Shown here one piece after another: positions 6,092 through 15,411 of a stretch of 34,446 nucleotides of DNA. The DNA comes from a virus, in IMG/VR virus record IMGVR_UViG_3300003322_000067, positions 1 to 34,446 of that record; one strand, written 5' to 3'. The notes beneath the pieces were generated by a model. The model was not told the origin of the DNA. It was given only the letters and a program-made list of their open reading frames with translations, and did no database searches. Made by a program: the position numbers and the translations under genes. The first letter of the stretch is position 1; every line of letters starts with the position of its first letter.

Positions 6092-6935
6092 TAAACACTT
6101 ATCATATAGAACCTTTGATTCTTTAATGGCTTCAGTAGAGTCTGATCTTACTAATATGTCTGATGAAGGTATTATAGACAGAGGTAAGTGCATTAAAATA
6201 GCTCAATATGTTAATGAGGACTTAGGACTAAAAATTAATAGTATACGTGAAACAGTAGTTGATATAGAAAACTATAGAGCTGAAATTCCTCTAGACATAT
6301 ATAAAATCAACTATGCACTTATATGTGGTTCTCCTATTTATGTGAGAGAACCTGGTGAAATATTCGGAACTCATACAGAATTTCATGAAGTCCTTCCTTG
6401 TGATAGTTGTCTTATACAAAATAATGCCTGTGTTAATGAATGTGGTAGTAAGTATTGGATATCTAGAAGATGGAAGGATAATATAGTACGTTATACTACT
6501 ATGTATCCTATTAGAATATCTGAAAGATCTAGAAAAATATGTACTAGTGGGTGTCCTAACTTAGGAGATAGGAATCTTTCTTATGAGGTTGATTTTAGTG
6601 AAGGATCTCTTACTACTAATATTAAAGAATGTAGTATCTATATAAATTATATAGATTCTATGATAGATAGTTCAGGAAATTTAATAATTCTTGATCATCC
6701 TAAAGTAAGACCTTATTATGAATATGCTATCAAAAAGCATATAATAGAGAATGCTTATGTTAATAAAGAGGGAGATTATATTCAAACACTTCAATGGTAT
6801 AAGAATGAACTTAGAGAGGCAAGAGATCAAGCTATTTCATTTGTTTCAGTTATTGAACCTTCAGAGATACATAAAGCTATAGAATATAACAGGTGGGTAA
6901 ATTATTATAAGTTTGTTAAACCAATTACTGGATAA
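6084..6935 (+). CDS. Putative tail ring / tube-associated structural protein, Cys-rich
   Basis: The protein is 283 residues from ATG 6084. The frame is open farther back to a TTG at 6027 and an ATG at 6063, but 6084 gives the natural N-terminus (MTNKHLSYRTFDSLMASVE) and couples to the microgene stop. The start resembles phage ring or connector proteins (SYRTFDSLMASVESDL...GIIDRGKCIKIAQYVNEDLGL). The middle has cysteine clusters (CDSC...CVNEC at about 106-121, CTSGC at about 153-157) that could hold a structural metal. No catalytic motif is seen. TAATG overlap with the next gene suggests co-translation. I place it with the tail ring proteins by size and context. Confidence 0.65.
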   Translation: MTNKHLSYRTFDSLMASVESDLTNMSDEGIIDRGKCIKIAQYVNEDLGLKINSIRETVVDIENYRAEIPLDIYKINYALICGSPIYVREPGEIFGTHTEFHEVLPCDSCLIQNNACVNECGSKYWISRRWKDNIVRYTTMYPIRISERSRKICTSGCPNLGDRNLSYEVDFSEGSLTTNIKECSIYINYIDSMIDSSGNLIILDHPKVRPYYEYAIKKHIIENAYVNKEGDYIQTLQWYKNELREARDQAISFVSVIEPSEIHKAIEYNRWVNYYKFVKPITG

Positions 6936-7312
6936 TGATAACAAAAGAATTCTTTATTGATATATATGATACTAATATAACTCTGGTATTATCAGATACT
7001 GCTAAGAAAACTTCTGAAAACATTAAAAAAATATACAAACTAGAGAAAATAAAGAGAGAAAAAGATGATGTACCTAAAGCTTGTGCTGGATATGTACTAG
7101 AGCCTAAAGGAAGAAAATATTATATTTTCTTATGTGAAGAATATGCTGATGAAAATACTATATCTCATGAGTGCTACCATTTAACAGAGTTTATAGGAGA
7201 CTATAATGGTTTATCAACAACTGATGCTAAAGAGGATAGAGCTTATCTTAATGGATATTTAAATATTAAGATAAGAAGATTACTTAAAGAAATGAATGTT
7301 ACTATAAAATGA
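6935..7312 (+). CDS. Small HExxH zinc-peptidase-like protein
   Basis: This 125-residue protein contains ISHECYHLTEFIGDY, with H78-E79-x-x-H82 in an aromatic helix, the zinc site of gluzincin/metzincin-type peptidases. A further acidic pair at E100-D101 (KEDRAYLNGYL), 18 residues after H82, is the right type for the third ligand. The upstream strand KYYIFLCEEYADENT would be the edge strand of the site. Small phage proteins of this sort are known beside tail genes and are presumed to process virion proteins or act on the host. It starts inside the stop of the previous gene and its TGA overlaps the ATG of the homing endonuclease. Confidence 0.75.
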   Translation: MITKEFFIDIYDTNITLVLSDTAKKTSENIKKIYKLEKIKREKDDVPKACAGYVLEPKGRKYYIFLCEEYADENTISHECYHLTEFIGDYNGLSTTDAKEDRAYLNGYLNIKIRRLLKEMNVTIK

Positions 7313-8145
7313 GTGATACACAAAATCCAAATATAAATACTAATGTCTTTAACAAAGGTTTAATATTTTCAATACCATTAGAATATTCAGGAGTATATAA
7401 AATTACTAATATAATTAATGGAAAATGTTATATTGGTAGTTCTCTTAACCTATATAATAGGTTGGGGGTACATAAAACTAGTCTAAAATATAATAGACAT
7501 GAAAATGAATATTTACAGAAAGCTTATAATAAATATGGAGTACAAAACTTTACAATAGAAATATTAGAAAAATATAAAAGAATTGAGGATGAAGATTTTA
7601 GAAATTTTCTCTTATTAAGAGAACAAATATTTTTTGATAGAATTTGTAATCTCTCAAATCAATAGAAAAGTTTATCTTATAACATAAGACCTTGTGCTTG
7701 GGATGCTACAGGAAGTTCTATAACTTCTTCTGCAAAGGTTAGAATAAAGGAAGAAAGATTAAAAAATCCTAGAAATACGAAAGTGTGTTACCAATATGAT
7801 GAGAAAGGTAATATAATAAAAGAGTATAGTAGTGTTGCAAGTTGTTGTAGAGAGACAAAATTCACACCTTCTAAGGTTCAAAGTGCTTGTAGAAATAATA
7901 CTTACTATAAAAATTATTTCTGGTCTTACATTAGAGATTATAAGTTTGAAAGTTTAGAGAATAATTCTAGATTATTAGCATATTTAAAGAGTAGAGGAAG
8001 AGAAGTATACATTAAAGAGACTGGAGAGAGGTTCATTAGTATATTAAGTCTATCAAAAAAGTACAATATTACTTTAAGTAAAATAAAATGGGCAATGAAG
8101 AACAATAAGTCAGTTGATAATCTTACAATATTTTATGGAAGATAA
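7309..8145 (+). CDS. GIY-YIG homing endonuclease with NUMOD domains and an in-frame TAG
   Basis: The protein is 278 residues once the TAG at codon 119 (7663-7665) is read through; under the standard code it would break into a 118-residue nuclease and an orphan fragment. Residues 26-90 are the GIY-YIG nuclease: GVY (28-30), YIG (41-43), R51 and E105. The frame then continues past the TAG into QKSLSYNIRPCAWDATG, a NUMOD3-type stretch. After that comes a NUMOD1-like DNA-binding repeat (VCYQYDEKGNIIKEYSSVAS) and a second such unit (YIKETGERFISILSLSKKY). The first 19 residues copy the start of the downstream tail protein (N..I.TN..NKGLI). That suggests insertion at the tail gene's 5' end. It starts in ATGA coupling with the previous gene and its end overlaps the tail gene start at 8135 by 11 bases. 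Confidence 0.9.
7351..7365 (+). repeat. 15-base direct repeat, left copy (homing endonuclease boundary)
   Basis: AACAAAGGTTTAATA (codons for NKGLI) occurs here and at 8168-8182, in the same codon phase of two different genes. The two copies mark the ends of the inferred endonuclease insertion. Confidence 0.75.
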
Positions 8146-8182
8146 TAGTATTAAAACAAATTTATTAAACAAAGGTTTAATA
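7366..8182 (+). mobile_element. Inferred homing endonuclease insertion in the tail gene
   Basis: This 817-base segment lies between two in-phase copies of the NKGLI-coding 15-mer. Removing it would fuse MSDTQNPNINTNVFNKGLI (encoded at 7309-7365) to the rest of the tail protein beginning TDLKEDLV, giving a continuous frame with an ATGA-coupled start. It lacks room for a group I intron core, so it behaves like an inserted free-standing endonuclease gene carrying a replacement 5' end for its target. Confidence 0.55.
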
Positions 8183-11100
8183 ACTGATTTAAAAGAAGAT
8201 CTTGTTTCTTCTGAAAGTTGGTCATATGCCAGAAATGCTACATTAAATAGTAATACTGGCCAACTAAACTTTATGCAGTTTGAACAAGGTACACTTAAAT
8301 GTGTACTACTACCTTATACTTTAATAGGCTGCACCAGAATTAAAGGTACTAGATGGGTTTTGTTTATGACTAACAATACTCATTCAGAAATAGGTATTTT
8401 TGATGAAGCTACATGTACATATACTAAAGTAGTAAATGATGATTGTTTAAACTTTAATAAAGGCTACCCTATACAAGCTAAATTTAGAGAATTAAGTGAT
8501 TGTACAGAAGTAGTATATTGGACTGACGCTTATAATCCTAGAAGATATTTGAATCTTCAAAATGTACCTTATAAGTTTACTACAAAAGATGATGTATGTA
8601 AAACTAAAGAATTTACAGAAGATCTTGATTGTGATAGACTTTTAGTAGATAAGAATATAACTATTCCTAAGTTAAATGTATTTAAAAGTTCATCAGGACA
8701 ACTTAGAAATGGACAGTACTCCTTTGCTGCTGCATATAGTATTAATAAACAAAGAATATCTGATTTTTATAGTCTTACACAGCCTATAAAAATATGGACA
8801 CATATAAACATTGGACAGAGTATAACTGTTCAATTAAGTAATTTAGATAGAGATTTTGATGAGTACCAACTAGCTGTAGTATATACTGTAGATAATGTAA
8901 CATACTATAAGAGCTTAGGATTCTTTCAAATAGGAAGTACTTCACATATTGTATCTAATGTTAATAGACCAGAATATGATTCTATTACTTCTTCTGAACT
9001 TATAATTTCAAGACCTAAATATCCTTATGCTGACCTAATAGAGTCTAATGACCTATATCTTATGTGGGCAGGTCTTAAAACTCAACCTGATCTTAATTAT
9101 CAACTTCAAGCTATGAAAATAGTTCCTGAATATGTAGTTAATAGATTAGATGCTGATGCTTACAGAAAAGGAGAACAGAAGCAAGGTTATATGGGTGATG
9201 AAAGATATGCATTTGGTATCCAATGGTTATTTGATAATGGTGAATGGTCAAGTGTATTTCATATACCTGGTATCAAACCAGAAGCTTCATTTATAGGACC
9301 TGCTAGTGGAGGAGATTTATTTGAAGATGCTGTGGTTGAGAATAGAATTATACCAACATTTGAAGTATATGAAACTGCTAAAGCTCCTACTTATAATGAT
9401 AATACAAGCACAGGAGTAGTGGCTACTGGAACTATGGGATATTGGCACAGTTCAGAATTATATCCTAACAGACCAGACTTATTTGGTGATAGTGCATGTA
9501 CACCTATTAGACACCACAAGTTTCCTGATGATAGCTTAGTAGCTAAGTTTTCAAATGGAGGAAAATATATTAACATCCTTGGAATAAGATTTAAGAATAT
9601 AGAACATCCTAGAGATGTAAATGGTAATGATATACCTAATATCCAAGGATATAGAATTTTAAGAAGTAATAGAGAAGGTCAAGAAAGTGTTATAGCAAAA
9701 GGAGTACTCACTAATGTAAGAAAGTATAAAGAAAATAATGAAGAGGTACTTTATGCTAACTATCCTTATAATGACCTAAGGGAAGATACATTTATATCTT
9801 CTAAACAGACAGAATCTAAATTTGGAGAAAAGAACTTTCAACCTCTTAAAGATTATTCAAAGACAGAATTTAATTTCTATTCACCTGAAACACAATTTAA
9901 TAGAATTGGTTTAGGTAATGAACTTAAAATATATTCACACCTAAGTGCTAAAACTGATGGATTCTTTGATTATGTACATAATCATCCAAAACAAAAGATG
10001 ATTACAGAGGCTGCTTTATGGTTTTCTATAGTAGTTGGTGTTTTAGATGGCTACTTAGAGACTAGAGGTAAAAGATGTTATGTAAGAAGAAATAGAAGTA
10101 GTGCTAATAGTGCTGACTTTGTTACTAATGCTAAATTTAAAGGTAATGGACTAGGTGGTATAACAGATAGTGATAGTGATACTACTGAAAGTACTACAAT
10201 TGAAATAACTAATAATAATATTAAAACTCAAGAACAAACTCAAGAAGAACAATTATGTGATTCTATTGCTACAGGTATTAACTCTGCTACTTTCAAAGAT
10301 GGACCTGTAAAGTTCTTATTTAAAGCAGTTCAGACTCTTGCTAAAGCAGGTATGTTTGTATACTTTGCTCTTAAAGCTGCTCAAGATACTTATGATATAA
10401 TCTATAATTTTTCTCCTTGGCAGAAATATGCATTACAATATAATTCTCATGCATTTTTTACTCAGAGTAAAGCTGCTCCTAAAGACTTTAGAAGAAGAAG
10501 AATAGAGTACTATCAGTACTTATCAGGAGGTTTAAATACTGTAGAAGGTAAGACTTTTAATAACTATAATAGAGAAGAGAGTGTATATCTAAGAGTAAAT
10601 AAGGAGCTTAGAGATCCTGAAACAATAGATAAATCTAGAAATACATTAAATGACTTAAAAGCTTGTAAGAAGATATTTGATAAAATAGTTACAGATGCCA
10701 CTGTATACTATGGTGCTATTAAAAGATATATACCTAATCAATACGGTACCTTAGAAAGTATTAACTACTTAGATACTGGATTTCTAGATACTACTTTAAA
10801 GAATGATCCTAATAACCCTAATACAAAGTATAACTCTGAACCTATATTTGGTGGTGATGTTCTTGTCACTAGAATGACAGTAAAAAGAACACATCATTTT
10901 TTCTCTCAATTTACACATAATGTACCTGATGGATTTATATATAATTATAGAAACTTTAGAAATATAGGGTATCCTAGATATTGGATGGATAGTACACCTT
11001 ATGATGTATTTGGTGTAGTTAAATTTCCTCCTACTAAGGCTAAAACACCTAAGAATAGTTATAATCTTGATTGTGGAAGTAATAAAAATGAAATTACTGT

Positions 11101-12769
11101 TGTAAAGGATAAATATTTTTATCTATTTAACTCAGGTGTACTAGATTTCTTTGTAGAAAGTCCTTATAATCTTGAATTTAGAGATTGGAAAGATGAATAT
11201 CCTAATTTCTATTCTTCATCAAATACAAACCTTAAAGATCTTTTTAGAGCTGATAGAATAGAAGCTGAGGAAGATAAAATCTTTGATAATACTTATTTAA
11301 GACAGTTAACAGAAATAGCTGCTTTTCAACAGTCTTTAGATTTTAGCATAGATAAAGAACTCTCATGTAATTCTTATATAAGAAACCATGTAATATATTC
11401 TATGCCTGCTAACCAAGAGCAAAAAGGTGATAGTTGGTTAACTTACTTACCTCTTAATAGACATATATTTAGTATAGGTGACTTTGGTAATCTAACTACT
11501 ATGAAAGCTATTGATAATCAAAGAATTATGTTCTTATTTGATAGGGCTGCCCCTTATATAACTCCTGGTAGAGATCAATTACAATTAGATGGTTCTGGTA
11601 GTTCTATTACTTTAGGCAATGGAAACTTATTTGAAAGAACTCCTATTCCTATTGCTTATACAGATATGTATTATGGAGGTAGTCAGTCTAAATGGGCATT
11701 TATAAATACACAATATGGAGCTTATTATCCTTCTCAAGATCAAGGAAGATTATTTCAGTTTGGTGGAGGACTTAATGAAATTGGCATAAATGGTATGAGC
11801 TTTTGGTTGAAGAATAATATGCCATCTCATTTACTTAAAGATTTTCCTAATTATCCTTATAAGGATAATCCTATTAAAGGTAATGGATTTCAAATAGCCT
11901 TTGATAATCACTTAGAAATATTATACATCACTAAGAAGGATTATAAAGTAGTAGAAAAGTATAGAGAGAATATAAGCTTTAATACATCTAGAGATACTTT
12001 TATGCGTAATTCTACTCCAATAGAACTTACTAATTCTAAATACTTTATAGATTGTTCTTGGACACTATCTTATGATCCTAAGCAAAAGGTATTTGTTAGT
12101 TTTCATGACTGGCATCCAGATTGGATTATGCAATCAGATAAACATTTCTTTAGTGTAAAAGATAAGACTATATGGAAGCATAATCAGAATTGTAAAGAGT
12201 TTTGTAAATATTATGGAGTACAGTATCCATTTCAAGTAGAACCTATAGTAACTAATGGACAGAATGTATTTATACTTAGAAGTTTAGAATTTCAAGCAGA
12301 ATGTGGATTCTATCATCATAATTGTAGTGATTTTCACACATTACTAGATGAAACATTTGATTATTTAAGAGTATATAATGCTGAACAGGATAGTGGACTA
12401 CTTAAACTTCATTTACAGTCTAAGAAAGATATGAGACAGTTAACTGCATTTCCTTATTATGATCCAATAAATGAATATATAAATATACTTTATGAAAAAT
12501 CTGAACAAAAGTTTAGAATAAATCAATTTGATGATATTATAAAGGATAGAGGAGAGTTTACACACAATGCTTATCCAATATATAGTGTTCATCCTAATGG
12601 TTATATAAGAGAGTTTAATCCTAATGCAATAGATTATTCTAAACCTACTCAGCTTAGAAAGAAGTTTAGAAATACTTGGCACAAAGTACTTTTAACTAAA
12701 GAAAATCCTGGAGATAAGAATATTATAATGAAGTTCCTTAATAGCAAGCAATTAATATCTATAAGATGA
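8135..12769 (+). CDS. Large tail protein (crAss-like stabilization/muzzle type)
   Basis: The protein is 1,544 residues from ATG 8135; a TTG at 8114 is less likely. The start TNLLNKGLITDLKEDLVSSE followed by SWSYARNATLNSNTGQ matches the N-terminus I associate with the long tail 'stabilization' or muzzle proteins of crAss-like phages. The first 350 residues are strand-rich (GCTRIKGTRWVLFMTNN, VVYWTDAYNPRRYLNL), suggesting a propeller. Around 622-642 and 725-752 are hydrophobic stretches on either side of a Thr/Asp/Gln-rich linker (about 675-705). They may be internal helices rather than membrane spans. The C-terminal half has many W/Y/H-rich motifs (FVSFHDWHPDWIM) typical of receptor or assembly surfaces. 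The ATGA end couples it to the M15 peptidase gene. Role inferred: tail nozzle component. Confidence 0.75.
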   Translation: MEDNSIKTNLLNKGLITDLKEDLVSSESWSYARNATLNSNTGQLNFMQFEQGTLKCVLLPYTLIGCTRIKGTRWVLFMTNNTHSEIGIFDEATCTYTKVVNDDCLNFNKGYPIQAKFRELSDCTEVVYWTDAYNPRRYLNLQNVPYKFTTKDDVCKTKEFTEDLDCDRLLVDKNITIPKLNVFKSSSGQLRNGQYSFAAAYSINKQRISDFYSLTQPIKIWTHINIGQSITVQLSNLDRDFDEYQLAVVYTVDNVTYYKSLGFFQIGSTSHIVSNVNRPEYDSITSSELIISRPKYPYADLIESNDLYLMWAGLKTQPDLNYQLQAMKIVPEYVVNRLDADAYRKGEQKQGYMGDERYAFGIQWLFDNGEWSSVFHIPGIKPEASFIGPASGGDLFEDAVVENRIIPTFEVYETAKAPTYNDNTSTGVVATGTMGYWHSSELYPNRPDLFGDSACTPIRHHKFPDDSLVAKFSNGGKYINILGIRFKNIEHPRDVNGNDIPNIQGYRILRSNREGQESVIAKGVLTNVRKYKENNEEVLYANYPYNDLREDTFISSKQTESKFGEKNFQPLKDYSKTEFNFYSPETQFNRIGLGNELKIYSHLSAKTDGFFDYVHNHPKQKMITEAALWFSIVVGVLDGYLETRGKRCYVRRNRSSANSADFVTNAKFKGNGLGGITDSDSDTTESTTIEITNNNIKTQEQTQEEQLCDSIATGINSATFKDGPVKFLFKAVQTLAKAGMFVYFALKAAQDTYDIIYNFSPWQKYALQYNSHAFFTQSKAAPKDFRRRRIEYYQYLSGGLNTVEGKTFNNYNREESVYLRVNKELRDPETIDKSRNTLNDLKACKKIFDKIVTDATVYYGAIKRYIPNQYGTLESINYLDTGFLDTTLKNDPNNPNTKYNSEPIFGGDVLVTRMTVKRTHHFFSQFTHNVPDGFIYNYRNFRNIGYPRYWMDSTPYDVFGVVKFPPTKAKTPKNSYNLDCGSNKNEITVVKDKYFYLFNSGVLDFFVESPYNLEFRDWKDEYPNFYSSSNTNLKDLFRADRIEAEEDKIFDNTYLRQLTEIAAFQQSLDFSIDKELSCNSYIRNHVIYSMPANQEQKGDSWLTYLPLNRHIFSIGDFGNLTTMKAIDNQRIMFLFDRAAPYITPGRDQLQLDGSGSSITLGNGNLFERTPIPIAYTDMYYGGSQSKWAFINTQYGAYYPSQDQGRLFQFGGGLNEIGINGMSFWLKNNMPSHLLKDFPNYPYKDNPIKGNGFQIAFDNHLEILYITKKDYKVVEKYRENISFNTSRDTFMRNSTPIELTNSKYFIDCSWTLSYDPKQKVFVSFHDWHPDWIMQSDKHFFSVKDKTIWKHNQNCKEFCKYYGVQYPFQVEPIVTNGQNVFILRSLEFQAECGFYHHNCSDFHTLLDETFDYLRVYNAEQDSGLLKLHLQSKKDMRQLTAFPYYDPINEYINILYEKSEQKFRINQFDDIIKDRGEFTHNAYPIYSVHPNGYIREFNPNAIDYSKPTQLRKKFRNTWHKVLLTKENPGDKNIIMKFLNSKQLISIR
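8168..8182 (+). repeat. 15-base direct repeat, right copy
   Basis: Second copy of AACAAAGGTTTAATA, coding NKGLI (residues 12-16) in the present tail protein. Confidence 0.75.
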
Positions 12770-15411
12770 TTAGAAAAAAGAAATATGGTATAGGAGGTAT
12801 TAGTGATAAAGAAGCTTTACCTTATAGTAGAGACTCTAATTATAGAGCTAGTACTACATATGGTCCTAACTGGGATAATATTCTTACCTCTCAAGTTTTG
12901 ATGAGTGGATTAACAGCTATATCTAATGCTTCTGAGAATTCTAGAGAAAATGCTGTTCTTAGATTTAATCAACAGCAATTTAATCCTTTAAATTATTTAC
13001 CTCAAACAGCTAATATAAGTCACCAAGCTTTATATGGTATGGGTGAAGGTGGAGAATTTGATGATCAAGAAGATTTAGATGCTTACAACCTTATATTTGG
13101 TGAAGACACACCCACACCCACACCTTCTGATCCTATAAAAGAATCTGAGAAAGCTATAGATGATACTTTTGAGACTCCTATGAACTTTTATAATCCAAGA
13201 ACTACTTCTAGGTGGCAGATGCCAAGCTTAGATTCTCCTATAGAAGAAAGTTCCTTTCATATAAAAACTAAGGGAAGTCAAGTAAATCTTGATTTAGTAC
13301 CAGGAATGAAACAAGCTCTTAGTTCTTTATCTAATATGTTTCCAGGATTAGTAGTTACTTCTGGTAAGGATAGTAAGCATATGGAAGGAAGTAGGCATTA
13401 TGAGGGTAAAGCAATAGATATTGGAGCTAATAGTTCTGATAGAAAAGCTTATGAAGCATTTAAAAACTTTATAAATACTCCTGAAGGATCTAAATTTAAA
13501 CAACAATATGGACTTGAGGATATTATAGATGAGGGCAACCATGTACATTTAGAATTACCTAAATGGGATAAAGGTGGTATACACATTAAATCAGAAAATA
13601 GAGGCAAGTTTACAGCTTATAAAAAGAGAACAGGTAAGACTACAGAAGAAGCTTTACATTCTAAAGATCCTCATGTAAGACAGATGGCTAATTTTGCTAA
13701 AAATGCTAAAAAGTGGCATCATGAAGAAGGTGGTTATGTAGAAGGTCAAGAATATGACTTAGATCCTAGAGAAGTACAAGCTCTAATAGATCAAGGATAT
13801 GAAATAGAGTCTTTTGATAAAGGGGGTAAAGTAGAAAGAATGATACCTACTCCTGAAGATAAAGCTAATCATTCTGAAGAGACTTATAATCCTAATATAG
13901 ATTATTCTAAGAAGAAGATAGTAGCAGATAAAAACTTAAGAGATAGAAGACAATATCAAGCTACTCACCCTACTACATATTTTAAAGCTGCTCCTATACA
14001 AACATTAAAAGAGCAAGAAGCTAATGCTAAAAAGTTAACACAATTACAAGAGGAATTTGTAGATCAGTCTAGTGGTAATTATAGTTTAGTAAATGGTAGA
14101 ATAGTAGCTAATCCTAAGAGACAAGCTTTTAATAACTTTACTGAAAAAGTAGCTGAAAGTCCTATAGGTAAAGCTATTGAATATACTGGCTATATAGATA
14201 CTGGTATAGGATTAGGTAAATGGGCTACTAAAGCTGCTCCAGTTGTAGAAAGAAGTGCTTTAAAAGCAGATGAATTCTTAGATAAATATATTGAAACATC
14301 ATACAATGATTATGGAGAAAAGCAATCTAGTATACATGCAGGAAAATTTGCAGATTTTCTTAAAAGAAATCCAGATATAGATATTAATAAAATAAAAGAC
14401 AGTGGATTTAGGAATATAGCTATTGAGCTAAGAGATATGGGAGAGTTACTTAATGAAGGTGATGATTTTGCTAGATATAGATGGAATTCTAAATCACCTA
14501 CAACTATTGATAATCTTAGGTTTGCAGCTAAAGATATTATTGATAGATTTATCAATGATCCATTATCAAAAGTTATAGAAAAAGGTAAAGAGGTCTATCA
14601 TACTAGTTTTCCTATTAGTGATATTAATAAGATTAATATGAACAACTACAAGTATTATATAGATAAGTCCTTTGCTGAATTTGGTGCAAATAATAGTGGA
14701 GCCTACTCATTTAAAGCACCTTTAGATAAATATTTTGCAAAATTTGAAGATAGTAAAAGACTTTCTCAATACTTTAATGGTTATGATCAATTTAATTTTG
14801 CTAATGAAATGAAAGATCTTCCTTCTAAAGAAAATATTGCTAAAGTAATTAAGCAGTTAGATAAAGGAAAAGATAGAATGTTACTTATGAATAAAGTAGA
14901 AGGTATACCACTCGATGAGTTAACTCATTCTCAAGTAAGAAAAATACCTGATACTGCTTATGAGCAATTCTTCAATGATGCTAAAGAAATAAAGAAAAAA
15001 GGCTTTGGAGTAGATTTTATGGGAAATAATATATTATATAATCCAACTAAGAAAGAATTTTCTATGTTTGATTTATCTCCTCAGAAACTAGCTAATCAGA
15101 GATGGAAAGAGGATGTAATGGCTGGTGTAACATCTGATAGATCACCAGAAGATGCAGCTAAGGCACTACAAATAGCTATTAGAGATAAAATGTTTGAGAG
15201 TATAGATAACCAACTTTGGAGTCTTCCTTCAAGCATAAGGTCTAATCCAAGGTTACAGAAAGTGATTAAAGGTACTACTGAAAAAGTACTAGATAACATG
15301 TCTCAAGCATTTGATAGAGTAAATCCTTACAAGGAAGGAGGAACTTATAATATTTCTAGGAAAGAACTACAGAACTTAATCAATCAAGGTTATAAATTTG
15401 ATTTAATATGA
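12766..15411 (+). CDS. Virion protein with M15-type peptidase and kinase-like C-terminal domain
   Basis: This is an 881-residue protein. Residues about 175-265 form an M15/VanY-type D,D-peptidase: H211 and D218 in SRHYEGKAIDIG, then H259-V-H261 in NHVHLEL. H211, D218 and H261 are the expected zinc ligands, implying cutting of peptidoglycan cross-links during entry. Residues about 280-350 carry KRTGKTTEEALHSKDPHVRQ and the turn LDPREVQALIDQGYEI; a shorter copy (ISRKELQNLINQGYKF) ends the protein. Residues about 600-775 fit a kinase fold: K659 (YFAKFE), E681, a hinge-like KVEGIPL (710-716), D750-xxxx-N755 (VDFMGNNIL) and D769 (MFDL). The spacings are close to those of protein kinases (K to D 91, D to N 5, N to D 14). 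A TPTPTP linker lies near residues 114-119. The gene is ATGA-coupled on both sides. The kinase assignment is an inference from motif spacing. Confidence 0.8.
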   Translation: MIRKKKYGIGGISDKEALPYSRDSNYRASTTYGPNWDNILTSQVLMSGLTAISNASENSRENAVLRFNQQQFNPLNYLPQTANISHQALYGMGEGGEFDDQEDLDAYNLIFGEDTPTPTPSDPIKESEKAIDDTFETPMNFYNPRTTSRWQMPSLDSPIEESSFHIKTKGSQVNLDLVPGMKQALSSLSNMFPGLVVTSGKDSKHMEGSRHYEGKAIDIGANSSDRKAYEAFKNFINTPEGSKFKQQYGLEDIIDEGNHVHLELPKWDKGGIHIKSENRGKFTAYKKRTGKTTEEALHSKDPHVRQMANFAKNAKKWHHEEGGYVEGQEYDLDPREVQALIDQGYEIESFDKGGKVERMIPTPEDKANHSEETYNPNIDYSKKKIVADKNLRDRRQYQATHPTTYFKAAPIQTLKEQEANAKKLTQLQEEFVDQSSGNYSLVNGRIVANPKRQAFNNFTEKVAESPIGKAIEYTGYIDTGIGLGKWATKAAPVVERSALKADEFLDKYIETSYNDYGEKQSSIHAGKFADFLKRNPDIDINKIKDSGFRNIAIELRDMGELLNEGDDFARYRWNSKSPTTIDNLRFAAKDIIDRFINDPLSKVIEKGKEVYHTSFPISDINKINMNNYKYYIDKSFAEFGANNSGAYSFKAPLDKYFAKFEDSKRLSQYFNGYDQFNFANEMKDLPSKENIAKVIKQLDKGKDRMLLMNKVEGIPLDELTHSQVRKIPDTAYEQFFNDAKEIKKKGFGVDFMGNNILYNPTKKEFSMFDLSPQKLANQRWKEDVMAGVTSDRSPEDAAKALQIAIRDKMFESIDNQLWSLPSSIRSNPRLQKVIKGTTEKVLDNMSQAFDRVNPYKEGGTYNISRKELQNLINQGYKFDLI

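Noticed and set aside
7783-8145. Separate 120-residue protein starting at GTG 7783
   Set aside because: It is in frame with the GIY-YIG ORF across one TAG and encodes that enzyme's NUMOD part, so I annotate one gene.
7309-8145. Group I intron hosting the GIY-YIG gene
   Set aside because: The endonuclease frame fills nearly the whole segment between the tail gene copies, leaving no space for an intron core.
13106-13124. Short CACACC tandem repeat
   Set aside because: It is coding and in frame (TPTPTP linker) and too short to be a regulatory or CRISPR-type repeat.
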